Assembly: GCF_026966905.1 (NCBI RefSeq) | Contig: NZ_JAPUBN010000019.1 | Coordinates: 62,001 to 126,000, forward strand | From: Marinomonas phaeophyticola | GTDB lineage: Bacteria; Pseudomonadota; Gammaproteobacteria; Pseudomonadales; Marinomonadaceae | DNA length: 64,000 bases | Direction of reading: 5' to 3' | Shown here: positions 38,012 to 47,444 of the stretch, piece by piece | Position numbering within the stretch: the stretch's first letter is position 1 | How the letters are laid out: each line of letters starts with the position of its first letter | Translations under genes and position numbers: made by a program | Notes under the pieces: model-generated | What the model saw: only the letters and a program-made list of their open reading frames with translations | Told to the model about the DNA's origin: nothing | Database searches by the model: none

Positions 38012-38674
38012 ATGTCTGAAGTAAGAAAGGTGCTTTTTGCACCTATAATGAATAACAACCCAATTGCTCTGCAAATTTTGGGTATTTGTTCTGCGTTGGC
38101 CGTAACAAGTAGTTTAAGTGTAAGTTTGGTTATGGCGATTGCTTTAACTTTAGTTACTGCTTTTTCAAACTTTTTTATTGCGATTATTCGTAATCATATC
38201 CCAAGCAGTATTCGTATCATTGTACAAATGATCGTTATTGCATCGTTGGTAATTGTGGTCGATCAAATTTTAAAGGCTTATGCATTTGAAATTAGTAAGC
38301 AATTGTCCGTGTTCGTTGGTCTGATTATAACCAACTGTATTGTAATGGGGCGTGCTGAAGCCTATGCAATGAAAAATCCTCCTGGGATGAGCTTCATTGA
38401 CGGTATTGGTAATGGTTTAGGCTACAGTGCCATGTTATTAGTTGTTGGTTTCTTCCGTGAACTTTTGGGTGCAGGTAAATTGTTTGGTGTTGAAATTTTC
38501 CAAACCGTTCAAAACGGTGGTTGGTATCAGCCTAATGGTTTAATGCTGCTTCCTCCAAGTGCTTTCTTTGTAATTGGTCTTGTGATTTGGGCTCTAAGAT
38601 CTTGGAAAACAGATCAAGTGGAAGCGCCTGATTTTAAAATCGCTGCCAATTCTCGTGTACAGGAGGCTCATTAA
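38012..38674 (+). CDS. nqrD: Na+-NQR subunit D
   Basis: NqrD, 220 residues, an integral membrane subunit with about six helices, homologous to NqrE and RnfA/RnfE. The segment [20 protein letters not shown] is the conserved cysteine-containing half-helix region that, with NqrE, holds an intramembrane iron centre. The stop codon shares its last base with the nqrE start. Confidence 0.96.
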   Translation: MSEVRKVLFAPIMNNNPIALQILGICSALAVTSSLSVSLVMAIALTLVTAFSNFFIAIIRNHIPSSIRIIVQMIVIASLVIVVDQILKAYAFEISKQLSVFVGLIITNCIVMGRAEAYAMKNPPGMSFIDGIGNGLGYSAMLLVVGFFRELLGAGKLFGVEIFQTVQNGGWYQPNGLMLLPPSAFFVIGLVIWALRSWKTDQVEAPDFKIAANSRVQEAH

Positions 38675-39282
38675 TGGAACATTTAATTAGTTTGTTCATC
38701 AAGGCTGTGTTTGTTGAAAACATGGCGTTGGCGTTCTTCTTAGGTATGTGTACTTTCTTAGCTTTGTCTAAGAAAGTAGAAACAGCTATTGGCCTTGGTA
38801 TTGCTGTTGTTGTCGTACTGGCAATTACGGTACCTTTAAATAACTTGATTTATAAGAACTTATTAGCAGATGGTGCTCTTGAATGGGCGGGGATGCCTGG
38901 TATTGATCTAAGCTTCCTTGGCTTGCTGAGTTATATAGGGGTTATTGCCGCAATTGTTCAGATTCTTGAGATGACGCTGGATAAATACATGCCGGCTTTG
39001 TATAACGCACTGGGGGTTTTCCTCCCTCTGATTACCGTGAACTGTGCCATTATGGGTGCGTCTCTTTTCATGGTAGAGCGTGATTATAACTTCAGTGAGA
39101 GTGTTGTTTATGGGGTTGGTGCTGGTATCGGTTGGGCGCTTGCAATTGCTGCGCTTGCGGGTATCCGTGAAAAACTTAAATATTCTGATGTGCCAGCTGG
39201 TCTTCGCGGTTTAGGTATTACCTTTATCACGGTAGGTCTAATGAGCTTAGGATTTATGTCTTTCTCTGGTGTTCAGCTGTAA
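38674..39282 (+). CDS. nqrE: Na+-NQR subunit E
   Basis: NqrE, 202 residues, an integral membrane partner of NqrD with inverted topology. It carries the matching cysteine in [14 protein letters not shown] near residue 120. It starts on the last base of nqrD. The hydrophobic helix pattern and length fit the family. Confidence 0.96.
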   Translation: MEHLISLFIKAVFVENMALAFFLGMCTFLALSKKVETAIGLGIAVVVVLAITVPLNNLIYKNLLADGALEWAGMPGIDLSFLGLLSYIGVIAAIVQILEMTLDKYMPALYNALGVFLPLITVNCAIMGASLFMVERDYNFSESVVYGVGAGIGWALAIAALAGIREKLKYSDVPAGLRGLGITFITVGLMSLGFMSFSGVQL

Positions 39283-39322
39283 GTTACATCTCAAGAAGAA
39301 CCATGAATAGGATTTATTAAAC

Positions 39323-40549
39323 ATGCTTAACTTAGAAATTATTCTAGGTGTGGTGATGTTCACCGTTATAGTGCTTGCTTTGGTTGCCATTATATTGGCT
39401 GCTAGGGCAAAGCTAGTAAGTACAGGTGATGTCACGATACATCTCAATGGCGAAAAAGAAATAAAAGTGGCGGCTGGCGGCAAGCTTTTACAAACACTAG
39501 CAGAAAATGGCGTTTTCTTGTCTTCTGCTTGTGGTGGTGGCGGTACGTGCGCACAGTGTAAGTGTGTTGTTAGTAGTGGGGGCGGCTCTATGCTGTCAAC
39601 GGAGCAATCTCACTTTAATCGTCGTGAGGAAAAAGAAGGCTATCGTTTATCTTGTCAGGTTGCTGTTAAGCAAGATATGCATGTCGAAGTGCCTGAAGAA
39701 GTATTTGGGGTAAAAGCGTGGGATTGTACTGTTGAGTCTAATCCAAACCTAGCTACCTTTATTAAGGAATTGACGCTTAAGTTACCAGAAGGTGAAAATG
39801 TCAATTTCCGTGCTGGTGGTTATGTTCAGCTCGAGGCACCAGCTCATACTGTCCATTACAAAGATTTTGATATTGAAGAAGAATATCGTGGGGATTGGGA
39901 TAAATTCAATCTTTGGAAATTTACGTCTGTTGTTTCTGAGCCGATTATTCGTGCTTACTCAATGGCTAACTATCCAGAAGAACGTGGTCTTGTGAAGTTT
40001 AATATTCGTATTGCTTCACCACCTCCTGGCAAAGATGATGTTCCTCCAGGTCAAATGTCTTCTTATGTTTTTAGCTTGAAACCTGGTGATAAAATTAAGG
40101 TATACGGACCATTTGGCGAATTTTTCGCTAAAGATACGGATGCTGAAATGGTATTTATTGGTGGTGGTGCTGGTATGGCACCTATGAGATCGCATATCTT
40201 TGATCAGCTTAAGCGTTTGAAATCAACGCGTAAGATGAGTTTTTGGTATGGAGCTCGTAGTTTGCGTGAATCTTTCTATGATGATGAGTACGACACTCTT
40301 CAAGCAGAGAATGAAAACTTTAAGTGGCATCTTGCACTTTCTGATCCGCAACCTGAAGATAACTGGGAGGGTTATACAGGCTTCATTCATAATGTGTTGT
40401 ATGAGAATTATCTGAAAGACCATCCTGCTCCAGAGGATTGTGAGTTCTACATGTGTGGACCTCCAATGATGAACCAGGCGGTTGTAAAAATGCTTCAAGA
40501 TCTTGGTGTAGAAGATGAAAATATTCTACTTGATGATTTTGGTGGCTAG
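39323..40549 (+). CDS. nqrF: Na+-NQR subunit F, NADH-oxidising flavoprotein
   Basis: NqrF, 408 residues. It has an N-terminal membrane anchor ([21 protein letters not shown]), then a plant-type 2Fe-2S domain with Cys70, Cys76, Cys79 and Cys111 ([10 protein letters not shown] and LSCQ). FAD binding follows with [11 protein letters not shown], and NADH binding with [13 protein letters not shown] and MCGPPMMN. It takes hydride from NADH and passes electrons into the complex. It closes the nqrA-F operon and is followed by a strong terminator. Confidence 0.97.
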   Translation: MLNLEIILGVVMFTVIVLALVAIILAARAKLVSTGDVTIHLNGEKEIKVAAGGKLLQTLAENGVFLSSACGGGGTCAQCKCVVSSGGGSMLSTEQSHFNRREEKEGYRLSCQVAVKQDMHVEVPEEVFGVKAWDCTVESNPNLATFIKELTLKLPEGENVNFRAGGYVQLEAPAHTVHYKDFDIEEEYRGDWDKFNLWKFTSVVSEPIIRAYSMANYPEERGLVKFNIRIASPPPGKDDVPPGQMSSYVFSLKPGDKIKVYGPFGEFFAKDTDAEMVFIGGGAGMAPMRSHIFDQLKRLKSTRKMSFWYGARSLRESFYDDEYDTLQAENENFKWHLALSDPQPEDNWEGYTGFIHNVLYENYLKDHPAPEDCEFYMCGPPMMNQAVVKMLQDLGVEDENILLDDFGG

Positions 40550-40562
40550 ATTATTTGTCTAA

Positions 40563-40596
40563 ATAAAACCCCACTTATGTGGGGTTTTATTTTTAT
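40563..40596 (+). terminator. Rho-independent terminator after nqrF
   Basis: A perfect 12-bp hairpin, ATAAAACCCCAC (40563-40574) and GTGGGGTTTTAT (40579-40590), with a 4-nt loop and a following T-run. An alternative apbE start at 40577 falls within it and is therefore rejected. Confidence 0.85.
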
Positions 40597-40609
40597 AGTA
40601 AGAAAGTGT

Positions 40610-41635
40610 ATGCGTAAAAAAATAGTATTGATTTTAGCTCCAGTTATTGTCCTTTTATTGCTTATCAAAGGGATGACATTTTCACCTGAGTTGGTTAGTT
40701 TTTCTGGACCAACTATGGGTACAACATACACAGTTAAGTTTTATACTGTTGAGAGTGGAGGCAATGTTCAGTCGTTAAAAGATGATGTGGACAGTGTGTT
40801 GCTTCGTATTAATCAGTTGATGTCGACTTATGATCCATCATCTGATTTATCCTTATTTAATAAAATGCCGAGTGGCTCAAAGCAAGAGGTCTCTAGTGAA
40901 TTTGCATATGTGGTAGATAAAGCATTGCTTATTAGTACTATGTCTGATGGTTACTATGATGTGACAGTTGGACCATTGGCAAACTTATGGGGATTTGGGC
41001 CTGATAAGAGTAGAGATGAGCCGCCAACGGATGAGAAAATTAATGACGCCAAGCAAAAAGTGGGTTATCAAAATTTGTTGTTATCTGGCAATGTCCTTTC
41101 AAAAGAAAAAGACATCTATGTGGATTTATCTTCTATTGCAAAGGGTTATGGTGTTGATGCCATTGCCAATAAATTGGATGAAAATGGCATTGAAAGCTAT
41201 TTGATCGAGGTAGGTGGTGAAATTCGCTCTAAAGGAAAAAAAGAAGATGGAGGGTCTTGGAAAATAGCCATTGAGAGTCCTGCAGGTGGTCATAATGTTG
41301 CTCAATTGATTATTGATGTTGATGACCTTGCTATTGCAACTTCTGGTGACTATAGAAATTATTTCGAAAAAAATGGCGTTCGATATTCTCATATTATTAA
41401 TCCAAAGACCGGGCGACCAATCACTCATAAGCTAGTATCTGTTACTATTATAGATAAGACGGCCGTTATGGCGGATGGATTGGCTACTGCGATAACCGTT
41501 CTTGGGCCGGATAAAGGGTTAGAATTTGCCGAGAAGCATGGTATAGCGGCTTACTTGATGATTAAGAAAGATTTTGGCTATGAAGAGCGAGTCTCTACCG
41601 CTTTTGAACCATATCTAAAAACATCAATCAAATAG
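40610..41635 (+). CDS. apbE: FAD:protein FMN transferase
   Basis: ApbE, 341 residues from the ATG at 40610. It attaches FMN covalently to threonine in NqrB and NqrC, using FAD as donor, on the periplasmic side. Seen are SGPTMGTTYTV, the core VDLSSIAKGYGVDAIA, the EVGGEIRSKG loop and SHIINPKTGRP. The N-terminus is a hydrophobic stretch (IVLILAPVIVLLLLIKG) with no cysteine, so it looks like a membrane-anchored form rather than the usual lipoprotein. It lies after the nqrF terminator, so it may have its own promoter or depend on read-through. Confidence 0.94.
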   Translation: MRKKIVLILAPVIVLLLLIKGMTFSPELVSFSGPTMGTTYTVKFYTVESGGNVQSLKDDVDSVLLRINQLMSTYDPSSDLSLFNKMPSGSKQEVSSEFAYVVDKALLISTMSDGYYDVTVGPLANLWGFGPDKSRDEPPTDEKINDAKQKVGYQNLLLSGNVLSKEKDIYVDLSSIAKGYGVDAIANKLDENGIESYLIEVGGEIRSKGKKEDGGSWKIAIESPAGGHNVAQLIIDVDDLAIATSGDYRNYFEKNGVRYSHIINPKTGRPITHKLVSVTIIDKTAVMADGLATAITVLGPDKGLEFAEKHGIAAYLMIKKDFGYEERVSTAFEPYLKTSIK

Positions 41636-41665
41636 AATACGTATTTTAATTAATAGGAGTTTGTG

Positions 41666-41899
41666 ATGTTAACAATTGTTTTGGCGTTCGGGCTAATGTT
41701 ACTTCTAGTGGCAGCAATGGCTGTAGGGGTATTGATGGGAAGGAAGCCCATATCTGGGTCATGCGGTGGTATGAGTGCTTTAGGAATGGAAGTTGCTTGT
41801 GATATTTGTGGTGGTGATAAAGGTAAATGTGACGAAGAAAATGCAACCACAGCAGCAAGTGTTAAAGCGGAAGATCAGTTTTACGACGCATCGAAATAA
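41666..41899 (+). CDS. nqrM: Na+-NQR maturation protein NqrM
   Basis: A 77-residue protein of the NqrM/DUF539 family. A single N-terminal membrane helix is followed by [12 protein letters not shown] and the cysteine cluster [11 protein letters not shown], which suits its proposed job of delivering iron to the NqrD/NqrE centre. The ATG at 41666 follows AGGAG at 41653-41657; a GTG at 41663 is in frame but less likely. It lies between apbE and sthA. Confidence 0.92.
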   Translation: MLTIVLAFGLMLLLVAAMAVGVLMGRKPISGSCGGMSALGMEVACDICGGDKGKCDEENATTAASVKAEDQFYDASK

Positions 41900-41931
41900 C
41901 AAATAATGACAATATACATCGAGGGGCGATT

Positions 41932-43326
41932 ATGACGACGAGACATTATGATGTCGTAGTATTAGGTACAGGACCTGCAGGTGAAGGTGCTGCAATGAAT
42001 GCGGCAAAGGCGGGTAAAAAAGTAGCCGTTATTGAGGCCAGTGAGCGTGTTGGTGGTAGTTGTACACATTTGGGTACAATCCCTTCAAAAGCGTTAAGGC
42101 ATGCCGTTAAAGAAATTATTGCTTTTAATACTAACCCTATGTTTCGCGACATCGGCGAGCCTCGTTGGTTTTCTTTTCCGAAAGTGCTTACGCATGCAAA
42201 TAAAGTAATTGATAAGCAGGTTATGGGTAGAACGGAATACTATGCTCGCAACCGAATTGATATTTACTTCGGTAAAGGGAAGTTTAAAGACAGCAATACC
42301 GTTGAGGTAAATACCTATGAAAAAGGGCCTGAATTATTAGTTGCAGATAAATTTGTGATTGCTACTGGCTCAAGACCTTATCGTCCTGCTGATATTGATT
42401 TCACTCATCCAAGAGTATATTGCTCAGATACGATTTTGAGTTTAAGTCATACTCCACGTTCTCTGATTATTTATGGCGCTGGTGTAATTGGTTGTGAGTA
42501 TGCTTCTATTTTCTGTGGATTAGGGGTAAGAGTTGAGCTTATAAATCCTGGAAAGAAACTATTAAGCTTTTTGGATGATGAAATTACGGATGCATTGAGT
42601 TATCACCTGCGTGATAGTGGTGTATTGATTCGTCATAATGAATCTTATGAAAAGGTTGAAACAACGGAGCGTGGTGTTGTTGTTCATATGAACTCGGGTA
42701 AAAAAATCAGGGCAGATGCGTTTTTGTTCTGTAATGGACGATCTGGTAATACAGACAGCTTGAATCTGGAGTCAATTGGTTTAGAGGCAAACAGTCGTGG
42801 ACAATTAGCCGTACAAGAGACGTATCAGACTGCGGTTGAAAATGTTTATGCGGCCGGTGATGTCATTGGATGGCCAAGCCTTGCGAGTGCGGCCTATGAT
42901 CAGGGTCGTGCCGTTGCAGCAAATATGTATGGACTGGATGGAGGGCATTTTATTCATGAGGTGCCGACTGGTATTTATACAATTCCAGAAATCAGTTCTG
43001 TTGGTAAAACTGAAGCTGAATTGACGGCTGAAAAAGTACCTTATGAGGTGGGTAGGGCTTTCTTTAAGCATACGGCTCGAGCTCAAATAACGGGTGAGCC
43101 AGTTGGTATGCTGAAGCTTTTGTTTCATCGTGAGACATTAGAGTTGCTGGGCATCCATTGTTTTGGTGACCAAGCGTCAGAGATTGTTCACATCGGCCAA
43201 GCGATTATGAAGCAGCCTGGTGAGTTGAATACGGTGAAATACTTCCTAAATACAACGTTTAACTACCCGACTATGGCGGAAGCTTATCGAGTAGCGGCAT
43301 TAAATGGTTGTAATCGAGTTTTTTAA
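41932..43326 (+). CDS. sthA: Soluble pyridine nucleotide transhydrogenase
   Basis: SthA/UdhA, 464 residues, a soluble FAD enzyme balancing NADPH and NADH pools. FAD is bound by [13 protein letters not shown] near the N-terminus and the second site is [12 protein letters not shown]. The [15 protein letters not shown] motif keeps the first cysteine of the disulfide reductases but has threonine in place of the second active one, which distinguishes SthA from lipoamide dehydrogenases. It follows nqrM, consistent with NADH-supply chemistry for the NQR complex. Confidence 0.95.
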   Translation: MTTRHYDVVVLGTGPAGEGAAMNAAKAGKKVAVIEASERVGGSCTHLGTIPSKALRHAVKEIIAFNTNPMFRDIGEPRWFSFPKVLTHANKVIDKQVMGRTEYYARNRIDIYFGKGKFKDSNTVEVNTYEKGPELLVADKFVIATGSRPYRPADIDFTHPRVYCSDTILSLSHTPRSLIIYGAGVIGCEYASIFCGLGVRVELINPGKKLLSFLDDEITDALSYHLRDSGVLIRHNESYEKVETTERGVVVHMNSGKKIRADAFLFCNGRSGNTDSLNLESIGLEANSRGQLAVQETYQTAVENVYAAGDVIGWPSLASAAYDQGRAVAANMYGLDGGHFIHEVPTGIYTIPEISSVGKTEAELTAEKVPYEVGRAFFKHTARAQITGEPVGMLKLLFHRETLELLGIHCFGDQASEIVHIGQAIMKQPGELNTVKYFLNTTFNYPTMAEAYRVAALNGCNRVF

Positions 43327-43340
43327 AACTCTTCTATAAG

Positions 43341-43395
43341 AAAAGGCCTATTTGGATTTTTAGCTTTGTTAGCTCATCCTAAATAGGCCTTTTTT
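43341..43395. terminator. Bidirectional terminator between sthA and hpt
   Basis: AAAAGGCCTATTT (43341-43353) pairs with AAATAGGCCTTTT (43381-43393), with T-runs on both strands, between convergent genes. Confidence 0.85.
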
Positions 43396-43412
43396 ATTTA
43401 TGCTTTTATCTA

Positions 43413-43967
43413 TTAGCTGCCTTTGACTGCGTAAATTCCCGGTAGATTTCGGAAAAAACCTTGGTAATCCATGCCATAGCCGAATAAAAACCGGTCTTCA
43501 ACGTCTATTCCTATGTAGTCAGGTCGCATATTCTCTACCTTTCTATTATGTACTTTATTCACAATCGTGGCTGTATATACCTCTTTAGCACCTTGGTCAT
43601 GGAACCATTCTTTAATCGCTTCTAAAGTGTGGCCCTGATCAAAAATATCATCAATAACGAGTATTTCACGACCATTTAGTTCTGACTGAGGGTAGTGCAG
43701 CCATTTTAGAGTGTTGCCTTCTGTTTTCATGCCGTAGCGTGTTGCATGAATGTAATCAAGTTCTAAGGGGAAATGTAGACGTTCTAGTAAGGCGGCAGAA
43801 GGAATGAGTCCTCCATTCATAACGCAAATAACAAGAGGTATTTTGTCGCTTAAATCATTGGTTATTTGCTTAGCCATAATGTCTAACACTGAATGAAGTT
43901 GCTCTGTGTTGATTAGGCAGTCAGCTTCTTTCAATAGTGTATTCAGTTCATTTATTTTGTCGTTCAT
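43413..43967 (-). CDS. hpt: Hypoxanthine-guanine phosphoribosyltransferase
   Basis: A 184-residue purine phosphoribosyltransferase. The PRPP-binding motif reads ILVIDDIFDQGHTL near residue 100-113, with a PRPP/Mg loop VICVMNGGLIPSA upstream. It salvages hypoxanthine or guanine to nucleotides. The ATG at 43967 matches the family N-terminus; an upstream in-frame start at 44048 lies inside the yihY gene. The order yihY-hpt on the minus strand suggests co-transcription. Confidence 0.88.
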   Translation of the reverse strand: MNDKINELNTLLKEADCLINTEQLHSVLDIMAKQITNDLSDKIPLVICVMNGGLIPSAALLERLHFPLELDYIHATRYGMKTEGNTLKWLHYPQSELNGREILVIDDIFDQGHTLEAIKEWFHDQGAKEVYTATIVNKVHNRKVENMRPDYIGIDVEDRFLFGYGMDYQGFFRNLPGIYAVKGS

Positions 43968-43995
43968 ATTTGTAGGTCCAATTTTTAAGCAAGAG

Positions 43996-44838
43996 TTAAC
44001 AGGTTGTTTCTTTATTTGAGTTGAAGTCGTGTTGGTGAAGACTTGCACATAAGCAGGTAGAGATAAGAATGATATGCCAGCTCAGTTGCAGCCATACAAT
44101 TAATGTTGGTAATGCCGCAAATGCACCATAAACTACTTGATAATTAGCGAATAGTTGGGCAAATGAAGTGAATAGGGTGTTTAGAAGTGATAAAGCTACT
44201 GTTGCAAATATGGCGGCAATGGCGGCTTTTTTGGCTTTTACCGTCGCATTGGGTGAGAGGTAGTTAAGTGCAAAAATCATTATAAAATAGAGAATTACGC
44301 TGCTAAATTCGACCAGATACGTAGTAAACTCCCCAATAGCTACCCCTTGCCATTTAAAAGAAAGTAATGTGCCGTAAACGCTTAAAGAGGCTGCTAGTAG
44401 GATGGGGCCAAGCGTTAAAATAGCCCAATACGTTAACAGTCGTTCTCTTATATTTCTAAGTGATGAAATTTTCCATATCTCTTGAACGGCGACCTCAAAG
44501 CTATTTAGCAAAAGTAAGGCCGTTAAAATCAACATGACTAAACCGGCTAGAGGGAGACTCCTTGCTTGATCAGAAAAGGTAATTAGGTATGGAAGTATGA
44601 CATCACTGGTCCCTGGAGCGAGATGTGTCTCTAAGAGTTGTAATAATGTGGACTGCATTTCTTGTAAGGCTGGTGTGAACCCAAGAATTCCAAGAATAAT
44701 CGTTATGATTGGAACGGCGGCAAGAAGGCTTGCCAAAGTGAGTTGTGCCGCCCTAAGTCCTGAGTTACTTTCCCTATAACATTTGTAGACAATAAATATA
44801 TAGTTTTTAGTAAAATGTAGTGCTGATTTAAACGTCAA
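43996..44838 (-). CDS. yihY: YihY/BrkB family inner-membrane protein
   Basis: A 280-residue membrane protein with about six helices, matching the YihY/UPF0761 pattern: RAAQLTLASLLAAVPIITII near the start, the SLRNIRERLLTYWAILTLGP block and VYGAFAALPTLIVWLQLSWH near the C-terminus. Family members were once called ribonuclease BN in error; the function is not known. It is upstream of hpt and followed, on the other strand, by a long intergenic region. Confidence 0.85.
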   Translation of the reverse strand: MTFKSALHFTKNYIFIVYKCYRESNSGLRAAQLTLASLLAAVPIITIILGILGFTPALQEMQSTLLQLLETHLAPGTSDVILPYLITFSDQARSLPLAGLVMLILTALLLLNSFEVAVQEIWKISSLRNIRERLLTYWAILTLGPILLAASLSVYGTLLSFKWQGVAIGEFTTYLVEFSSVILYFIMIFALNYLSPNATVKAKKAAIAAIFATVALSLLNTLFTSFAQLFANYQVVYGAFAALPTLIVWLQLSWHIILISTCLCASLHQHDFNSNKETTC

Positions 44839-45138
44839 AATAGCCCCAGTGATAGTGTGTTTTTTCTATCGTTAATAATACCTGATCTTTTCTAAGTTGT
44901 AAGTTGTAAGTTTCTAACTTAGTTTGTGCGCTTTACTTCAGTGCGTTTTTATTTGTTATGCATGATTCTAGTGCTTAATGCTTGAAGGGATGGTTACATT
45001 TTGTTATTATTCATTTGTTCCTTTTGTGATTTTTTAGCCATTTTATGGTGATTGGTTATTTATCGATCCCTTTTTTGGTTCCTTTGTGATGAAAAGTCAT
45101 TTTAGCCCAGATTTTCTGGGCTTTTTTACATCATTTAG
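44839..45138. other. Intergenic region upstream of tRNA-Arg, possible small RNA
   Basis: No protein is supported here. It contains GTAAGTT/GTAAGTT tandem repeats inside a small hairpin (CTAAGTT 44892-44898 with AACTTAG 44916-44922) and, at 45104-45127, a terminator on the plus strand with no upstream plus-strand gene. It also holds the yihY promoter. Confidence 0.4.
45104..45127 (+). terminator. Orphan rho-independent terminator
   Basis: AGCCCAG (45104-45110) pairs with CTGGGCT (45116-45122) around ATTTT and is followed by T5. It points rightward but no plus-strand gene lies between it and the earlier bidirectional terminator. It may end a small RNA or guard the tRNA promoter from read-through. 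Confidence 0.75.
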
Positions 45139-45166
45139 TTGACGAATGGAATTCCTTCCATATAAT
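45139..45166 (+). promoter_or_regulatory. Strong sigma70 promoter of tRNA-Arg
   Basis: TTGACG (45139-45144) and a perfect TATAAT (45161-45166) with a 16-bp spacer. Transcription would start near 45173, about 22 bases before the tRNA. Confidence 0.8.
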
Positions 45167-45194
45167 AGCGCACCACATAACAGTAATGAGTTAA

Positions 45195-45271
45195 GCGCCT
45201 GTAGCTCAGTCGGATAGAGCATCCGCCTTCTAAGCGGACGGTCAGGGGTTCGAATCCCTTCAGGCGCACCA
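45195..45271 (+). tRNA. tRNA-Arg (anticodon TCT)
   Basis: A 77-base cloverleaf: acceptor GCGCCTG pairs with CAGGCGC, D-arm AGCTCAGTCGGATAGAGC, anticodon loop CTTCTAA reading AGA/AGG codons, T-arm GGGGTTCGAATCCC, and an encoded CCA end. Confidence 0.97.
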
Positions 45272-45387
45272 TTCTCACATTACTTAAATTAATTCAAAGT
45301 CTTGTTGATTACATAAGAGTGAATGCACACTACTACTTCATGTTTTTAAATCAACATTATTAAGGCAAATTCCCGAGAGGAAGTTTT

Positions 45388-46722
45388 ATGCAAGTTTCTG
45401 TAGAGACAACATCTGCTATCGAGCGCGTACTTACCATCACAGTTCCAGCAGCTCGTATTGATGAGAAAGTAAGTTCTGAAGTCGCTAAAACAGCAAAAAC
45501 TGTTCGTATCGATGGTTTTCGTAAAGGTAAAGTGCCAGTTAATGTTGTTAAGAAACGTTATGGCCAGGGTATTCGTTTAGACGCGATTGAACAAATTATG
45601 CGTGATGCTTATGTTGAAGCGGTTCAAAAAGAAGAATTGCAACCAGCGGGTATGCCTACGATCGAGCCTAAATCAATGGCTGAAGGTGCGGATTTAGAAT
45701 TCGTAGCGAAAGTAGAAGTATATCCAGTTGTTGAATTGGTTGATGCAACAAACATTTCTGTTGAGCGTGTTATCTCAGAAGTGACGGATGCTGATGTTGA
45801 TACAATGCTTGAAACGCTACGTAAACAAAATGCTGATTGGGTTGCTGTCGAACGTGAAGCGGCTGACGGTGATCAGGCGACAATTGATTTTGTTGGTTAT
45901 ATCGATGGTGAAGCATTTGAAGGTGGTGAAGCTAAAGATCATAAATTGGTTTTAGGCTCTAACACAATGATTCCTGGTTTTGAAGCTGGCATCATTGGTA
46001 TGAAGGTAGGTGAGTCACGTGATGTGATGGTTACTTTCCCTGAAGATTATCAAGCAGAAGCATTGAAAGGTAAAGAAGCAAAATTTGTAATCACTGCTTC
46101 AGAGGTTGCTGAGCAATCTATCCCTGAATTGAATGATGCTTTTGTTGAAAAATTTGGTCTAGAAGAAGCAACGGTTGAAGCGCTTCGAGCTGAAGTTCGC
46201 AAAAATATGGAACGTGAGCTAAATCAAGCGGTTAAAGCTAAGTTGAAAAATGCTTTGTTTGATGGTCTTCTAGAAAATAACCCAGTTGACGTTCCTTCTG
46301 TGCTAGTTTCGCAAGAAGTTGATGGTTTACGTCAGCAAGCGGCACAACAGTTTGGTGGTCAAGGTTTTGATGCGTCTCAACTTCCTGCTGAATTGTTTCA
46401 AGATGAAGCCACAAAGCGTGCTAAGTTGGGTCTATTAATTTCAGAAGTTATCAAGCAAAATGAATTAACGGTTGAAAATGACCGTGTGCAGTCTTTCTTG
46501 GAAGAGATGGCTCAAGCGTATCAAGAACCACAGCAGGTGATTGACTTCTATCTGAAAGATAAAGAACGTTTGACTCAGATTCAATCGGCTGTACTTGAAG
46601 AGCAAGTTGTTGATAAACTGCTTGAATCTGCTCAAGTTACTGAGGTAACTTTGGGATATGAAGATGCTATTAAGCCGAAAGCCGAAGCTGCTGAAGAAGT
46701 AGAAGAAAGCGCAGAAGCATAA
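45388..46722 (+). CDS. tig: Trigger factor, ribosome-associated chaperone and prolyl isomerase
   Basis: Trigger factor, 444 residues. The N-terminal ribosome-binding signature GFRKGKVP is near residue 43-50, followed by the FKBP-type prolyl-isomerase domain with FVGYIDGEAFEGG and an acid-rich C-terminal chaperone region. It shelters nascent chains at the ribosome exit. It starts the tig-clpP-clpX-lon-hupB-ppiD neighbourhood shared by many gammaproteobacteria and has its own terminator. Confidence 0.97.
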   Translation: MQVSVETTSAIERVLTITVPAARIDEKVSSEVAKTAKTVRIDGFRKGKVPVNVVKKRYGQGIRLDAIEQIMRDAYVEAVQKEELQPAGMPTIEPKSMAEGADLEFVAKVEVYPVVELVDATNISVERVISEVTDADVDTMLETLRKQNADWVAVEREAADGDQATIDFVGYIDGEAFEGGEAKDHKLVLGSNTMIPGFEAGIIGMKVGESRDVMVTFPEDYQAEALKGKEAKFVITASEVAEQSIPELNDAFVEKFGLEEATVEALRAEVRKNMERELNQAVKAKLKNALFDGLLENNPVDVPSVLVSQEVDGLRQQAAQQFGGQGFDASQLPAELFQDEATKRAKLGLLISEVIKQNELTVENDRVQSFLEEMAQAYQEPQQVIDFYLKDKERLTQIQSAVLEEQVVDKLLESAQVTEVTLGYEDAIKPKAEAAEEVEESAEA

Positions 46723-46747
46723 GTTTACTCTTATATTTCTATCTAAG

Positions 46748-46779
46748 GCCGACATAGTGAATACTGTGTCGGCTTTTTT
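46748..46779 (+). terminator. Rho-independent terminator after tig
   Basis: GCCGACATAGT (46748-46758) pairs with ACTGTGTCGGC (46763-46773) with one T-G pair and a GAAT loop, then T6. Confidence 0.9.
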
Positions 46780-46795
46780 GTTTTAAGGAATTAGT

Positions 46796-47428
46796 ATGAA
46801 TTTAACAAATCCAACATCTGGACCAGTTGCTATTACAAGTGCTGGTCTTGTACCAATGGTTATAGAGCAAACGGCTCGTGGCGAACGTTCTTTTGATATT
46901 TATTCGCGTTTGCTTAAAGAAAGAGTGATTTTTTTAGTAGGCCAAGTAGAAGATCATATGGCTAATTTAGTCGTGGCTCAATTATTATTTTTAGAGTCTG
47001 AGAATCCAGATAAAGATATTCACTTATATATAAACTCTCCGGGTGGTTCGGTAACAGCGGGCATGTCTATTTATGACACCATGCAATTTATTAAACCGGA
47101 TGTAAGTACTATGTGTATTGGTCAAGCCGCAAGTATGGGGGCATTGCTCCTTACAGCGGGCGCGGCTGGAAAACGTTATTGTTTGCCTAATTCTCGTGTG
47201 ATGATTCACCAGCCGTTGGGCGGATATCAAGGACAAGCTTCTGATATTGAAATACATACACGTGAAATTATTAAAATTAAAACAAAATTAAATGAAATTA
47301 TTTCGTTTCATACCGGTAAGCCAATAGAAGATGTAGCAAAAGATACGGATCGTGATAACTTTATGGATCCGGAAACGGCTAAAGAGTATGGCTTAATTGA
47401 CGATATATTAATGAAACGATCAGTATAA
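46796..47428 (+). CDS. clpP: ATP-dependent Clp protease proteolytic subunit
   Basis: ClpP, 210 residues. The catalytic serine is S113 in [11 protein letters not shown], and the histidine is H138 in MIHQPLGG, with the acid in the later DTDRDNFMD segment. It forms the tetradecameric peptidase that docks with ClpX. The start lies 17 bp after the tig terminator, so it probably has a promoter of its own or receives read-through. clpX follows 16 bases after the stop. Confidence 0.97.
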   Translation: MNLTNPTSGPVAITSAGLVPMVIEQTARGERSFDIYSRLLKERVIFLVGQVEDHMANLVVAQLLFLESENPDKDIHLYINSPGGSVTAGMSIYDTMQFIKPDVSTMCIGQAASMGALLLTAGAAGKRYCLPNSRVMIHQPLGGYQGQASDIEIHTREIIKIKTKLNEIISFHTGKPIEDVAKDTDRDNFMDPETAKEYGLIDDILMKRSV

Positions 47429-47444
47429 GACAGGTGAGTATTTA

